Below are positions 34,738 through 43,741 of a stretch of DNA of 47,381 nt, piece after piece. Both the position numbers and the translations under genes were made by a program. Below the pieces are notes generated by a model. That model ran no database searches and was not told the origin of the DNA. It worked only from the letters and a program-made list of their open reading frames with translations. Each line of letters begins with the position of its first letter. Within the stretch, counting starts at the first letter, position 1. The stretch comes from Clostridia bacterium (GTDB lineage Bacteria; Bacillota; Clostridia; Christensenellales; Aristaeellaceae), in NCBI GenBank assembly GCA_017470145.1, contig JAFUFB010000023.1:1-47381 (forward strand). Reading direction: 5' to 3'.

Positions 34738-35115
34738 ATGGGAACGATGGAAAGAGTTTATACGGAAGATTCGATCCGCTTCATGGATCAGGGGAGGGAA
34801 AAAGCAGCCTTCCAGGAAAAGGTGGAGAATGGGGTGGTCCTCTTCGCCCTGTCCGGGGCCATCTCTGGCGAGATTACGAACACCTTGATGGATGAGATGA
34901 CGGCGCTGATCGTTGCCGGCCAGGGCCTTGTTGTGGATTTGGATCGGGCCACCTATTTATCCGCCTCGGCCATGGAGGTTTTCCTCCGGGTGGAAAAACG
35001 GCTGGAGGATCAGGGAAAGTATCTCCGAATTGTCCAGATGCCCCAGGAAATCTATGACACCTTCAAGAGTCGGGGTATGCATGAATTATTGGAAATCGAG
35101 GTGAAAAAGGCATGA
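34738..35115 (+). CDS. STAS domain protein (anti-sigma factor antagonist-like)
   Basis: This protein of about 125 residues has a STAS core (about 32-122): VVLFALSGAISGEIT, LIVAGQGLVVDLDRATYLSASAMEVFL and LRIVQMPQEIYDTFKSRG. The segment DLDRATYLSASAMEVF aligns with the SpoIIAA loop that holds a phosphorylatable Ser (normally DLS.v.fiDSSGl), and Ser residues are present. STAS proteins bind anti-sigma kinases in partner-switching; no SpoIIAB-like kinase is seen here, so the partner may be the Ser/Thr kinase nearby (inference). ATG 34747 is an alternative start. It overlaps the TIR-FHA gene by four bases. Confidence 0.82.
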   Translation: MGTMERVYTEDSIRFMDQGREKAAFQEKVENGVVLFALSGAISGEITNTLMDEMTALIVAGQGLVVDLDRATYLSASAMEVFLRVEKRLEDQGKYLRIVQMPQEIYDTFKSRGMHELLEIEVKKA

Positions 35116-36764
35116 TCTGCAACGCGAAGCCCTATGAAGGGAAGGATGCTTATCTTTTCGTCAGTTATGCCCGCAAGGATGCCGGCATTGTTTATCCCTT
35201 GCTGGAGCGGCTGGCCAGCGAAGGCGTTCGCCTGTGGTATGATGCGGGCATTCATAGCGGGGAAAACTGGCCAGAGGTGATCGCGGAGCATCTCGATCGC
35301 AGCGCAGCCTGCCTGGTGTTTATGACGGTCAACGCCGCCAGCTCCCATAACTGCTATAGCGAGCTGATTTTTGCTGTTGAATCCAAGAAGCCCTTGATTC
35401 CGATTCGATACAACGACGCGCCTCTTTCCTTAGGCATGCGGATGATGATCGGCGCGGTGCAGTGGCAGGAGATCCGGGGGATCCCCACGGACGGGGATGT
35501 ATCCAAAATCCTATCCCTGGATCTGGTTCGCCCGACCCATGGTATTGCGGATCGGTCCATCGTGACCCAAAGCTATGTGACCGATGAGCAGGAATCTGCG
35601 CCGAAAGTAACCTGGAAGCCGGAACCAATCATGTCCCATCCGGAGCAGGAGGAACCTGCGCCTGTCGTTCCGCAGTCGCAGCCGGTTCCTGAAACGCCGG
35701 AACCAGCCATTCCGCAGTTCCAGCCGGAGCCGAAGGATCAACCTGTGGTACCGCCGGAACCGGAAGCACCCAAAGCAGAACCCCTAACAGAACCCCAAAA
35801 ACCTGCGCAGGAGCCGGTAATACCGGCGCAGGAAGTTCCCGCCGCATCGGAGCTAGTCCCCCATGAAAAGACCCATAAGGACGAGCCAAAGCCTATTGCT
35901 CCGAAGCCGGCCCCTGCGGAGCCGGCAAGCACCTCCCGCCACAGGAGATCGGGGAACCGGGAAATAGAGATTAACAAAACGCAGGCGACCCAGCAGGATT
36001 GGGAAGAAGCCCCCGGAGAGAAAACCGTGGCGGAGCCGGCAGGAGAGGATCCCTTTGAAAAGACCGTCGCGGAAAACGCGGAGGATATCTTCGATCAAAC
36101 CATCCGTGCCGCGAAGGATATCCTGCCCACCATTGTGGCTCTGATGGGCGATGGCTTCCGTTCTCGGGGAAAGATGGGCGTCACCGTGATCGGCCGTTCC
36201 AAAGCGAAAGCGGATGTGGTTGTGCCGGATCCAGATCGCAAGGTGAGCGGAGCCCATTGTAAAATTGTCAGCCTGGATGGCATCCACTCCGTGGAAGATA
36301 TGGAGTCCACCAATGGCACCTGGATGGATGGCGAGGAATTGCCCGCGGGAGAACGCCGGCCGGTGGATCGCATCTGTGAACTGCTGCTGCATCGAGTTCG
36401 GGTTTTGGTGGCCTTTGACGCAGATGCGAACGCGCTCTGGAACACGGAAACCCTGCTGTCCCTGCAGTGCGAGGAAACGGGAGAGATTCAGTATCTGTGG
36501 AAGGACCAGTTGAAGCTGGGTCGCAGCGCCCCCTGGCGGGAGAATGTGCTTTCGGATCATCATGTCAGCTTTGTGCATGCCAGCCTTCGGATCATAGGGA
36601 AGAATTGCCTGCTGGTGGATGAACATTCCACCAATGGAACCTTTATCAATGGCGAGAAACTGGACGCCGGGGCGGAACGCAATCTGGAAACCGGGGATGT
36701 GATCCGTATCGGCGGCAATCACTTTATTGTAACGTTGTACCATTTTGAAGGAGGAGAGGCTTGA
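35112..36764 (+). CDS. TIR domain plus two FHA domains, Pro-rich linker
   Basis: This 550-residue cytoplasmic protein has a TIR domain at 12-150: DAYLFVSYARKD, VRLWYDAGIHSGENW and HNCYSELIFAVE. Glu84 sits at the usual NADase catalytic position. A long Pro/Glu/Gln linker (about 175-330) follows, then two FHA domains (about 340-420 and 455-545). Their cores are GRSKAKAD..VSGAHCKI..STNGTWMDGEEL and LGRSAPW..VSFVHASL..STNGTFINGEKL. FHA domains bind phosphothreonine, which fits the Ser/Thr kinase two genes downstream. TIR domains cleave NAD+ or assemble signalling scaffolds. Thr-rich KTV repeats before FHA1 (EKTVAEPA, EKTVAENA) resemble phospho-acceptor sites. It overlaps both neighbours, so it is translationally coupled. 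Confidence 0.88.
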   Translation: MICNAKPYEGKDAYLFVSYARKDAGIVYPLLERLASEGVRLWYDAGIHSGENWPEVIAEHLDRSAACLVFMTVNAASSHNCYSELIFAVESKKPLIPIRYNDAPLSLGMRMMIGAVQWQEIRGIPTDGDVSKILSLDLVRPTHGIADRSIVTQSYVTDEQESAPKVTWKPEPIMSHPEQEEPAPVVPQSQPVPETPEPAIPQFQPEPKDQPVVPPEPEAPKAEPLTEPQKPAQEPVIPAQEVPAASELVPHEKTHKDEPKPIAPKPAPAEPASTSRHRRSGNREIEINKTQATQQDWEEAPGEKTVAEPAGEDPFEKTVAENAEDIFDQTIRAAKDILPTIVALMGDGFRSRGKMGVTVIGRSKAKADVVVPDPDRKVSGAHCKIVSLDGIHSVEDMESTNGTWMDGEELPAGERRPVDRICELLLHRVRVLVAFDADANALWNTETLLSLQCEETGEIQYLWKDQLKLGRSAPWRENVLSDHHVSFVHASLRIIGKNCLLVDEHSTNGTFINGEKLDAGAERNLETGDVIRIGGNHFIVTLYHFEGGEA

Positions 36765-38686
36765 TGAATAGGACTGGATGTATCTGTGCGTCGTTGCTGT
36801 TGACTCTCCTGCTTTCCGCCAGCGCTGCTGCGGATGGATGGGCGCCCCTTGACGCCTATGGACCGTCAAACGCCTTCGGAGATAGCACGCTGCAGGAAAC
36901 CACAACGGAGGAATCCACACCGGAAACTGCGGTTTTGGGGAATCAGAATCAGATCCTCGCCCAGGGCCAGCTGTCGAATAATGCTACCAGGTATGTGCTG
37001 TATAGCGATGGCCAATTGGAACTGGCCGGCGGCGACCTGATGATCCGCCTGGCGGATGAAAACATTCTGGCTTCCAATCTGTCGAAGATCACCTCCATCG
37101 TCATTCGAGAGGGCATTACCCAGATCGGCAGCCGAAGCTGCGAAAACCTGACAGCCCTGACCAGCATTACCTTTGGGCCGGACACCAAGACCATCGGGAA
37201 TTATGCCGTGTCCAACTGTACGGCCCTGAGCATCGTGAAATGGGGTGGCGTCACACAGATTGGTGAATATGCCTTTACAGGGTGTTCCGCCCTGCAAAGC
37301 GTGAACCTGCCGGAAGGGGTGCTGACCATCGGCGCCCATGCCTTCGACAGCTGCTCGGCGCTGAAGAGTGCCAGCATTCCCGCGTCCATTCAGCGGATGG
37401 GAACTGGTATTTTCAACAACTGCTCTTCCTTTTCCACGGCTATGGTCCAGGGTGACGTGCCCGAAGCTGCATTCAGTGGGTGTACATCGCTGAACGAAAT
37501 CATCTGCTCCGATCAAACCCTGGTTGTGGGGGAGAGAGCATTCTTCGGCTGCTCCCGTCTGAGCGTGGTTTCGTTGGGATATGGGCTGCAGCGGATCGAT
37601 CGGAACGCCTTTGCCAATTGCGTAGAATTGAGTGACATTGCCTTGCCCAATTCCCTCCGAGCGATCGATGAGTATGCCTTCTCAGGATGCAGCAAGCTGC
37701 AGATGATCTCGATTCCGGAAAACGTGGGTGTCATTGGCGATTATGCCTTCCAGAATTGTACCAGCCTGAATCGGCTGGCAATCATGAACAATGGAACTCC
37801 CTTGGAGCTGGGGGAATATGCTTTCTATGGTTGCGCAGCCATGCCGAGGCTGGACCTTTCCGCTCGGGTGACCGCGATCAAGGGCCACTGCTTCCAAGGC
37901 TGTACGCAGTTGGAATCTGCCGTCTTGGGATCTCAGGTTCAGGAGATGGGTCGGGATGTCTTTAATGGCTGCTCTGCGCTGTATCAGATTGAGCTGGATG
38001 TGGAACGCATCCCTGATAACGCCTTCAAGGGCTTGACCAATTTGGAGACGGTTACCTTGGGATCCAATGTGAAGGAAATTGGGGATTATGCTTTCTCCGG
38101 ATGTACCTCCCTGCGAAACTTTGGGATGACTGCGAAAGTAGGAAAAATCGGGAATGGCGCCTTCCAGAGTTGTTCCGCCTTGACGAGCATGGACTTGAGC
38201 CGGAGCGATCTGATCATCGGCGAAAGGATCTTCCGCGATTGCTCCGCCCTGGATACCTTAACCGTCGGGATGAAGGACGTTCCCCCGAATGCATTTTCAG
38301 AATTGGCAGGATTGAGAAACCTGACAGTTTTAACTTCCGTCAAGGTGCTGGGCGAAAGCGCCTTCGAGGGCTGCGCTAAGATCACGGAGGTATTTCTTCC
38401 CCAGGATGGCATAGAGGAGATTCATGATCGGGCCTTCGCGAGATGCTCGGCCTTAACACGGATCTATATCCCCAAGACGCTCCGAAAGATTGGACGATTC
38501 ATTTTTGATGAGTGCAACAGAATAGACATGGTCGCCTTTGAAATGTCTCTGGAGAACTATGACGATAGTAAGAAAGTGGATCGAGGAGTTAGAAAAGGTG
38601 ACTGGCAGGCCGGTGCGCAGTTAAGTGGTAAATTAAAATTCAGCTATAAGAAAGAAACCTGGGATAACGAGAAGGAGAAGAAATAA
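36764..38686 (+). CDS. Secreted BspA-type leucine-rich repeat protein
   Basis: This 640-residue protein has a signal peptide (about 1-24, CICASLLLTLLLSASAAA) and a Thr/Glu-rich spacer. Some 18 LRR_5 repeats of about 23 residues follow (about 95-600), with the pattern IGxyAFxgCssLxxvxlPxxvxx. It lacks an LPXTG or other obvious anchor, and the tail is short and charged. BspA-type repeats mediate binding to surfaces or proteins in gut bacteria. It starts at ATG 36764 in a TGATG overlap with the TIR-FHA gene, behind GAAGGAGG, so it is made with the signalling proteins. A role as receptor or docking partner for exported peptides is speculation. Confidence 0.88.
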   Translation: MNRTGCICASLLLTLLLSASAAADGWAPLDAYGPSNAFGDSTLQETTTEESTPETAVLGNQNQILAQGQLSNNATRYVLYSDGQLELAGGDLMIRLADENILASNLSKITSIVIREGITQIGSRSCENLTALTSITFGPDTKTIGNYAVSNCTALSIVKWGGVTQIGEYAFTGCSALQSVNLPEGVLTIGAHAFDSCSALKSASIPASIQRMGTGIFNNCSSFSTAMVQGDVPEAAFSGCTSLNEIICSDQTLVVGERAFFGCSRLSVVSLGYGLQRIDRNAFANCVELSDIALPNSLRAIDEYAFSGCSKLQMISIPENVGVIGDYAFQNCTSLNRLAIMNNGTPLELGEYAFYGCAAMPRLDLSARVTAIKGHCFQGCTQLESAVLGSQVQEMGRDVFNGCSALYQIELDVERIPDNAFKGLTNLETVTLGSNVKEIGDYAFSGCTSLRNFGMTAKVGKIGNGAFQSCSALTSMDLSRSDLIIGERIFRDCSALDTLTVGMKDVPPNAFSELAGLRNLTVLTSVKVLGESAFEGCAKITEVFLPQDGIEEIHDRAFARCSALTRIYIPKTLRKIGRFIFDECNRIDMVAFEMSLENYDDSKKVDRGVRKGDWQAGAQLSGKLKFSYKKETWDNEKEKK

Positions 38687-38734
38687 GAACGATTTTATCG
38701 ATTGGAAATAGACTGATCGCAAGGGGGTGAGCAA

Positions 38735-41700
38735 GTGGGAGATATTGCACAGTTCTGTCCGCTGTGGGGTGAATGGGAAGTAGACAGCAAACTGGGCACA
38801 GGTTCCTACGGAACAGTTTGGAAAATGCGTAGGCGGCTGTTCAACGGAAAAGAATACTTCGCGGCCGTGAAGCATATCTCCATCCCCTACGACGAGAGTG
38901 AAGTAAGGCATTTACTGGAAGAAAATGTCTTTGCGGATGATGAATCGGCGGTCAATTATTTTCAACAAGTATTACAATCCTTGGTGATTGAGATTGATGC
39001 AATGCATCAACTTCGAGGATATACGAATATTGTATCCTATGAAGACCATAAGATCATTCAAAAGGATTCCGGCATCGGATATGATATTTTTCTGCGCATG
39101 GAGTTGCTGACTCCTCTGACAGAGAAACTGCGGGCCGGGATGAGCCTGGAAGATATCGTCAAGTTAGGAATAGATATATCGACTGCGATTGAAATATTAA
39201 ATAAGCATGGCCTCATCCATCGAGATATAAAGCCGCAGAACATCTTTATCAACGATACAGGTGATTACAAGCTGGGGGATTACGGAACCGCGAGAGCCCT
39301 ACAATCGGAAGCAACAGCAATGTCCCGTAAAGGAACATATAACTATATGGCCCCTGAAGTGTACAAGAGCAAACAGGCGGATAGCAGAGTTGATATATAT
39401 TCCCTAGGAATTGTGTTGTATCGCCTGTTGAATAGGAATCGGCATCCCTTTTTACCGCAAGATAAAGAAATCACCAACGAATTGAATGATCGGGCACTTC
39501 AGCGGAGAATACAGGGAGAATCATTGCCACAGCCCATAGATGCAGACCCTGAACTAGCTCGCATCGTGTTAAAAGCTTGCGCATTCCAGCCTGAGGATAG
39601 GTATGCCAACGCTTCCGAATTGAAGCAAGATCTGTTGCGATACAAAGAGAATAGACTTGACATTGAGCAATCTGAGCAGGAAGAATTGGATAAAACAATT
39701 TCGGAAGCTCAGCTGCTATCGCGCAGAAAGAACAGAAGAGACAGCGCATTAGAGAAACCTCAGCCAAAGGAAACAAAACTAAAAGAAACCGATTTATTGG
39801 AGGCTGAGGCTACAGTCGAGTTGGGTAATGTTGATAATGAGCTAGATGAGAATCTGTTGATCGACATAGAAATTGATTCCCAACCAAATGATGTTTTACA
39901 AAGTCTGGAGGAAGCAGAGGGAGAATTAGAGGGAGAACCAGAGCAAGAATCGGTTGATGATGAGATCAAATTTGATTCCCCTCAAACAGATGACGAGATT
40001 GCTCAAGAGGAATATGAAGAGGAAAACCAATCAGCTGCATTCGAAAGTATGGCTGAGGTTCGGGTTAACTGCTGCGATGAAAATGGTAAACTTTTAAGAT
40101 ATCGTATTTTCAAAATTCCATATGGAACAGCAAGCGCTATCGAAGCTGAAGATGTTGATGGGTATTTTCTCATAAGCGCAAAAACCAAGGAAGTGAAGGT
40201 TGATACAGAAGGAAAGGTTGATTCGCCGGTAAAATTCACGTACAGGAAAAAAGAGAATGGTGATAGGGAAGAAGTAATTTCTCCTGTAAGTTCTACAGAT
40301 GAAAAAGATGATTCTAGTGAAAACAGAAATCCGCAGAAGATCATGAAGCTTCTTCTGATCCTTGTAGCGCATTTTGTGTTGTATTGGATTATAATGTGTC
40401 TTCTTAGCATGAGTGCGCTTGGTAATTTTGAATATGAAAAAGCGAAGAAATATATGGATTTAACGCCGCTGTTTTCTACTGTTTTCAAGTCAACCTATGA
40501 TAAAAATGAGCTGATGAGAACTCAGAGAGAAAGAAGGAACGAAACGAACACATCGACAACGGATACAACGGCTGGGGATACGTCGATCACAGAAACACCG
40601 ACAACGGATGTAGCGACAAATGAAAAAGACGAAACAATCTTAACCGTGAGTACGGGGGTCAATAACATCTATATCGGTGCTGGAGAAATAACGCATGTGA
40701 AATTTATAGCACCTTCTGCGGGCACATATGCATTTACGTCTCTGGGGAATGCAGGCGTATACGCGTATTTGTATGATTCATCAACAGCAACCACAGAAAT
40801 AGCACACGATGATGCAGGCGGAAGTGATCATGATTTCAATCTTGAGTACACTTTACAAGCGAACCAGACAATCTATTTAAGTGTAAAGTACTTTAATTTC
40901 GCAAAGAGTGGACGATTCCAATTGAGCATAACAAAGAAAACAGAACCAGCTGCGACTACTACTCCGGTGATCGATTCAGTAACGATGGGAACCAACAATA
41001 TTTCAATCATGGTGGGAGAAACAAAACGAGTTAAGTTTGTTGCGCCTTCGGCTGGAAGCTATGTTTTCACATCTGTTGGAACGGACGATACCTATGTATA
41101 TTTATATAGATCAGCCAAATCTTCTGATTATTTCAGAAGTGACGATAACAGTGGAACGGATCAGAATTTTGAAATTGTATATACCATGAGCGAAAAACAG
41201 GCAATTTATCTTGATGTGAAGTTTACTAACGCGGAGAAGAGTGGCACGATTGTTTTGGCTATATCCCCCAAAGTAAACCGCACCTTTGAACTGAATTCGA
41301 CAGTTAGCTCTGAAAAGGGATGCGTTACAGTTAGTTGGACGGATTCTGAAAATAAATCACCATACACGGTCCTATATCAGTATGTAGGGAACAGTGATGT
41401 GGTTCAACCCAATTATTGGGCAAGTGGCCAGGAAGAAGGATCAAAAACAAATTCAAAGTCTTATACTATTGGCAGTTTAATCCCAGGGAAAACTTATAGA
41501 ATTGAAGTACGAGATCGCGATGGAACTTCCATAAATCGCACCTATGAACTGCCTGCTCCGGCTACTTTTGTCGATGGGAAACTAAAAGCCTCTTCGATCA
41601 ACACTACGATTAATCCAAGACAGAAGGATTATGGCGCCGCTGATATATCCTCATCGAGCATAAGTGCGCTGCGGGCTTCAAATATTGTGTCCAATAGAGG

Positions 41701-41989
41701 AGCAATAGAATACGGGTTCCGTTATTCCGTAAGCTATCCTCAACTGGCATATGATCGTCAATTCTTTACTCAAATTGCGATTACTGCACCAAACGGTTAT
41801 GTTGAGTGCGAAGTGTATTGGAACAATGAATTTGAAGCAAAATACAGTGGATATCATTGGTATATGCTTGGTGATTGGACCTTTTCACAACTGTATGAAT
41901 TGAATGCTACGATCCCCAAAGGAACGTGGAAGGTTGATCTGTATTGGGATGGAATGCACGTGAATCAGAATACTTTCGAGGTGCAATAG
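38735..41989 (+). CDS. Membrane Ser/Thr protein kinase with extracellular PPC and FN3-like domains
   Basis: This 1084-residue protein starts at GTG behind AAGGGGGTGA. The kinase domain (14-310) is complete: GTGSYGTVW loop, Lys46 in FAAVKH, His162-Arg-Asp164 in HRDIKPQN, DYG at 182 in place of DFG, and GTYNYMAPEVY. An acidic juxtamembrane stretch (about 315-530) follows, with one helix at about 537-557. Outside the cell come a Thr-rich linker, two similar PPC-type beta domains (about 635-735 and 748-850; each with a KF(I/V)APSAG(T/S)Y core), an FN3-like domain (about 855-945) and a C-terminal beta domain. No PASTA repeats occur, unlike PrkC. Base composition is much more A/T-rich than upstream genes. 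Confidence 0.9.
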   Translation: MGDIAQFCPLWGEWEVDSKLGTGSYGTVWKMRRRLFNGKEYFAAVKHISIPYDESEVRHLLEENVFADDESAVNYFQQVLQSLVIEIDAMHQLRGYTNIVSYEDHKIIQKDSGIGYDIFLRMELLTPLTEKLRAGMSLEDIVKLGIDISTAIEILNKHGLIHRDIKPQNIFINDTGDYKLGDYGTARALQSEATAMSRKGTYNYMAPEVYKSKQADSRVDIYSLGIVLYRLLNRNRHPFLPQDKEITNELNDRALQRRIQGESLPQPIDADPELARIVLKACAFQPEDRYANASELKQDLLRYKENRLDIEQSEQEELDKTISEAQLLSRRKNRRDSALEKPQPKETKLKETDLLEAEATVELGNVDNELDENLLIDIEIDSQPNDVLQSLEEAEGELEGEPEQESVDDEIKFDSPQTDDEIAQEEYEEENQSAAFESMAEVRVNCCDENGKLLRYRIFKIPYGTASAIEAEDVDGYFLISAKTKEVKVDTEGKVDSPVKFTYRKKENGDREEVISPVSSTDEKDDSSENRNPQKIMKLLLILVAHFVLYWIIMCLLSMSALGNFEYEKAKKYMDLTPLFSTVFKSTYDKNELMRTQRERRNETNTSTTDTTAGDTSITETPTTDVATNEKDETILTVSTGVNNIYIGAGEITHVKFIAPSAGTYAFTSLGNAGVYAYLYDSSTATTEIAHDDAGGSDHDFNLEYTLQANQTIYLSVKYFNFAKSGRFQLSITKKTEPAATTTPVIDSVTMGTNNISIMVGETKRVKFVAPSAGSYVFTSVGTDDTYVYLYRSAKSSDYFRSDDNSGTDQNFEIVYTMSEKQAIYLDVKFTNAEKSGTIVLAISPKVNRTFELNSTVSSEKGCVTVSWTDSENKSPYTVLYQYVGNSDVVQPNYWASGQEEGSKTNSKSYTIGSLIPGKTYRIEVRDRDGTSINRTYELPAPATFVDGKLKASSINTTINPRQKDYGAADISSSSISALRASNIVSNRGAIEYGFRYSVSYPQLAYDRQFFTQIAITAPNGYVECEVYWNNEFEAKYSGYHWYMLGDWTFSQLYELNATIPKGTWKVDLYWDGMHVNQNTFEVQ

Positions 41990-42005
41990 CCCATGTGAGT
42001 CTGTA

Positions 42006-42122
42006 ATGCCGATAGAGTTGTGCATTGGAATTTTAGGAAACGAAGCGGAAGAGTGGACGATTGGAAAAGGGGATGGATACGCTCGTGCTTATTATACGGA
42101 AGAAACAGATAGAGAGGAATGA
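42006..42122 (+). CDS. Possible 38-codon ORF coupled to the next gene
   Basis: A short frame, MPIELCIGILGNEAEEWTIG continuing to DREE, fills most of the gap after the kinase and ends in a four-base ATGA overlap with the next start. No good ribosome binding site precedes it and I recognise no family. It may be a real small protein, a gene remnant or chance. Confidence 0.25.
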   Translation: MPIELCIGILGNEAEEWTIGKGDGYARAYYTEETDREE

Positions 42123-43003
42123 TGAATATGCATGTTTTGGAAATACTTTCAGATAGATATCCACAATTGCGGCTTCCGGTCAGGACGGGGATGCATGATA
42201 CGGAGTTGTATAAGAATGTGGTCTTGCGGGGCGAGAAGATATCCGATCATGAAAATGCTTTCAGCATGGATCCGAGAGATCAATTATATACATGTAATAC
42301 ACCCGTAGGAGCAATTGATGCGCTGCAGTTGCATCGGAGAGAAGATTTTGAACACGCATACCAGGCATTGGCCTATCGGTGCGAACCAGTTGAAATTCTT
42401 CCCTCTGTGGGGGCGGGGATCATTCGTGGGCTGATTAACTGGCAGAAGATACGGAGTCACAAAGCAGCCTATTTGGCGGCTGGCCATTTGGACTGGTCGG
42501 CGGAATTTAAGCGGTTTACTGCAGATAAAAGCAATTACCTGGATGCATTGATCTTGTTGAGCAGCGGACCATACAGCGACATTCCCGCGGAACGGTTACA
42601 TCTGTCGGAAAATGAATGGCGAAGTAAATCAGTTCAGATCAGAATGTATCATGAATTGACGCATTTCATTTGCTTGAAGATAGCCCCGGAGAAGAAGGAT
42701 GCTTTGCGGGATGAAATATATGCAGATTGCATAGGTCTCATCGCGGCCTTTGGAAAATACGATACATACTGGGCCAAGCTTTTCTTGGGAATCGAAGGTG
42801 ATGAGTTTCGTGAAGGCGGTCGGCTGGAACATTATGCTGATGGGAATGTGACTGATCATATTCCTCGTGCACATTCTCTGATCCATGAAGCGGCAGAGGG
42901 TGTGGCGCAGAATTGGAGAAAAGTATCTATCGAGGAATGGGAACGACTGGACAAACAAACGAAAGAAGAATGGATATTTTCATTATTGACGAAGATATAC
43001 TGA
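42119..43003 (+). CDS. Predicted HELTH-motif zinc metallopeptidase-like protein
   Basis: I do not recognise the family of this 294-residue protein. It has no signal peptide or membrane helix. A zincin signature is visible: YHELTHFICLKI (His178, Glu179, His182), then DEIYADCIGLIAAFG, whose Glu199 could be the third ligand. That spacing is shorter than thermolysin but fits some glu-zincins. The N-terminal half is unassigned. Start choice is uncertain: ATG codons at 42119, 42122 and 42128 follow AGAGAGG, the latter two with better spacing. It lies between the kinase and the peptide precursor genes, so it could process peptides or their leaders, or respond to kinase output (inference). Confidence 0.55.
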   Translation: MMNMHVLEILSDRYPQLRLPVRTGMHDTELYKNVVLRGEKISDHENAFSMDPRDQLYTCNTPVGAIDALQLHRREDFEHAYQALAYRCEPVEILPSVGAGIIRGLINWQKIRSHKAAYLAAGHLDWSAEFKRFTADKSNYLDALILLSSGPYSDIPAERLHLSENEWRSKSVQIRMYHELTHFICLKIAPEKKDALRDEIYADCIGLIAAFGKYDTYWAKLFLGIEGDEFREGGRLEHYADGNVTDHIPRAHSLIHEAAEGVAQNWRKVSIEEWERLDKQTKEEWIFSLLTKIY

Positions 43004-43040
43004 TTCTTATTGAGCTATTTATTACCTTGTGACTCAGTGA

Positions 43041-43167
43041 ACATTTGCAAACTGTAAGGAATGTATCCGCCATCGAGCAATGGCCTATGGTTTAGTTCAG
43101 CAATGGTATGCTAAGCGTGATAAATGGGAAGATTTTCAGCAAACTTGTCATCCTCAGTAATGAGGAT
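43041..43167 (+). pseudogene. Possible gene fragment with a hairpin end
   Basis: The 296-base gap 43004-43299 holds no full gene. One frame (43041-43160) reads TFANCKECIRHRAMAYGLVQ and on to QQTCHPQ-stop, with a CxxC and protein-like composition but no start codon or ribosome binding site at its beginning. It looks like the tail of a decayed gene. A perfect ATCCTCA-GTAA-TGAGGAT hairpin (43150-43167) overlaps its stop. No family identified. Confidence 0.3.
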
Positions 43168-43299
43168 CAACTACTGACAGGGATAGTTTACTCAATTTAC
43201 TCGTGTTCGTCAACATAGACACTGGTGTAACACTTAGATCAAATGGTGTGTATAGATGGACGTAAACACTCCAAAGAGAACACTATGGAGGACTGAAAC

Positions 43300-43611
43300 A
43301 TGGATTTGCCGGAGCTTGTGTTGGATGATGAGTCTGTAGAGGCCATTGAAAGGGCGAAAAGTGTTGATGAAATCAGGAAGATTCTTCATGCAAGGGGAAT
43401 AGAAGCCAACATGGAGGATATCCAGGGTATCTTCAACCCCGCGCCTCATGAAATGGCTGAGAAAGAGCTTGAAAACGTGACTGGAGGAGGTGTGGTATCG
43501 TCAATCTGGAATTATATCAATGCTCTGCGTTACAAAGCAGGAGGTGGAGGCTTCTCTAACGGAGGCGGAGGTAATGGGGGATTTGGAGGTGGTGTGAGCG
43601 GGTCGAGATAA
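43300..43611 (+). CDS. GG-leader peptide precursor with Gly-rich core
   Basis: This 103-residue peptide has GGAGG before its ATG. The acidic helical leader (about 1-64) contains SVEAIERAKSVDEIRKILHA and ends KELENVTGG, matching the Nif11-like (N11P) style of leader with a double-Gly cleavage site. The predicted core has a short VSSIWNYINALRYKAG segment. Runs of Gly with Ser, Asn and Phe then lead to the end VSGSR. It is likely a C39/NHLP exporter substrate. The Gly-rich tail recalls microcin B17- or glycine-rich RiPP cores, but no azole synthetase is visible in the window. Function inferred. Confidence 0.75.
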   Translation: MDLPELVLDDESVEAIERAKSVDEIRKILHARGIEANMEDIQGIFNPAPHEMAEKELENVTGGGVVSSIWNYINALRYKAGGGGFSNGGGGNGGFGGGVSGSR

Positions 43612-43741
43612 TAATGAAATGACTCAACTGGATAGAAAGTGGAGTGGTTGTAAAGCTGCTAACCTTAAGATTTAGGGATAATATATTGGTCAGGTTTGGA
43701 TTTGGAGAAATAAAGGACGATATGGAAAGGGATGGAGTACT

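Noticed and set aside
35112-35560. Calling the TIR protein a known Thoeris-type defence effector
   Set aside because: No ThsA-like partner is present and the FHA fusion and exporter context point elsewhere.
36761-36763. TTG start for the LRR protein
   Set aside because: The ATG one codon later has better spacing from GAAGGAGG and forms the usual TGATG overlap.
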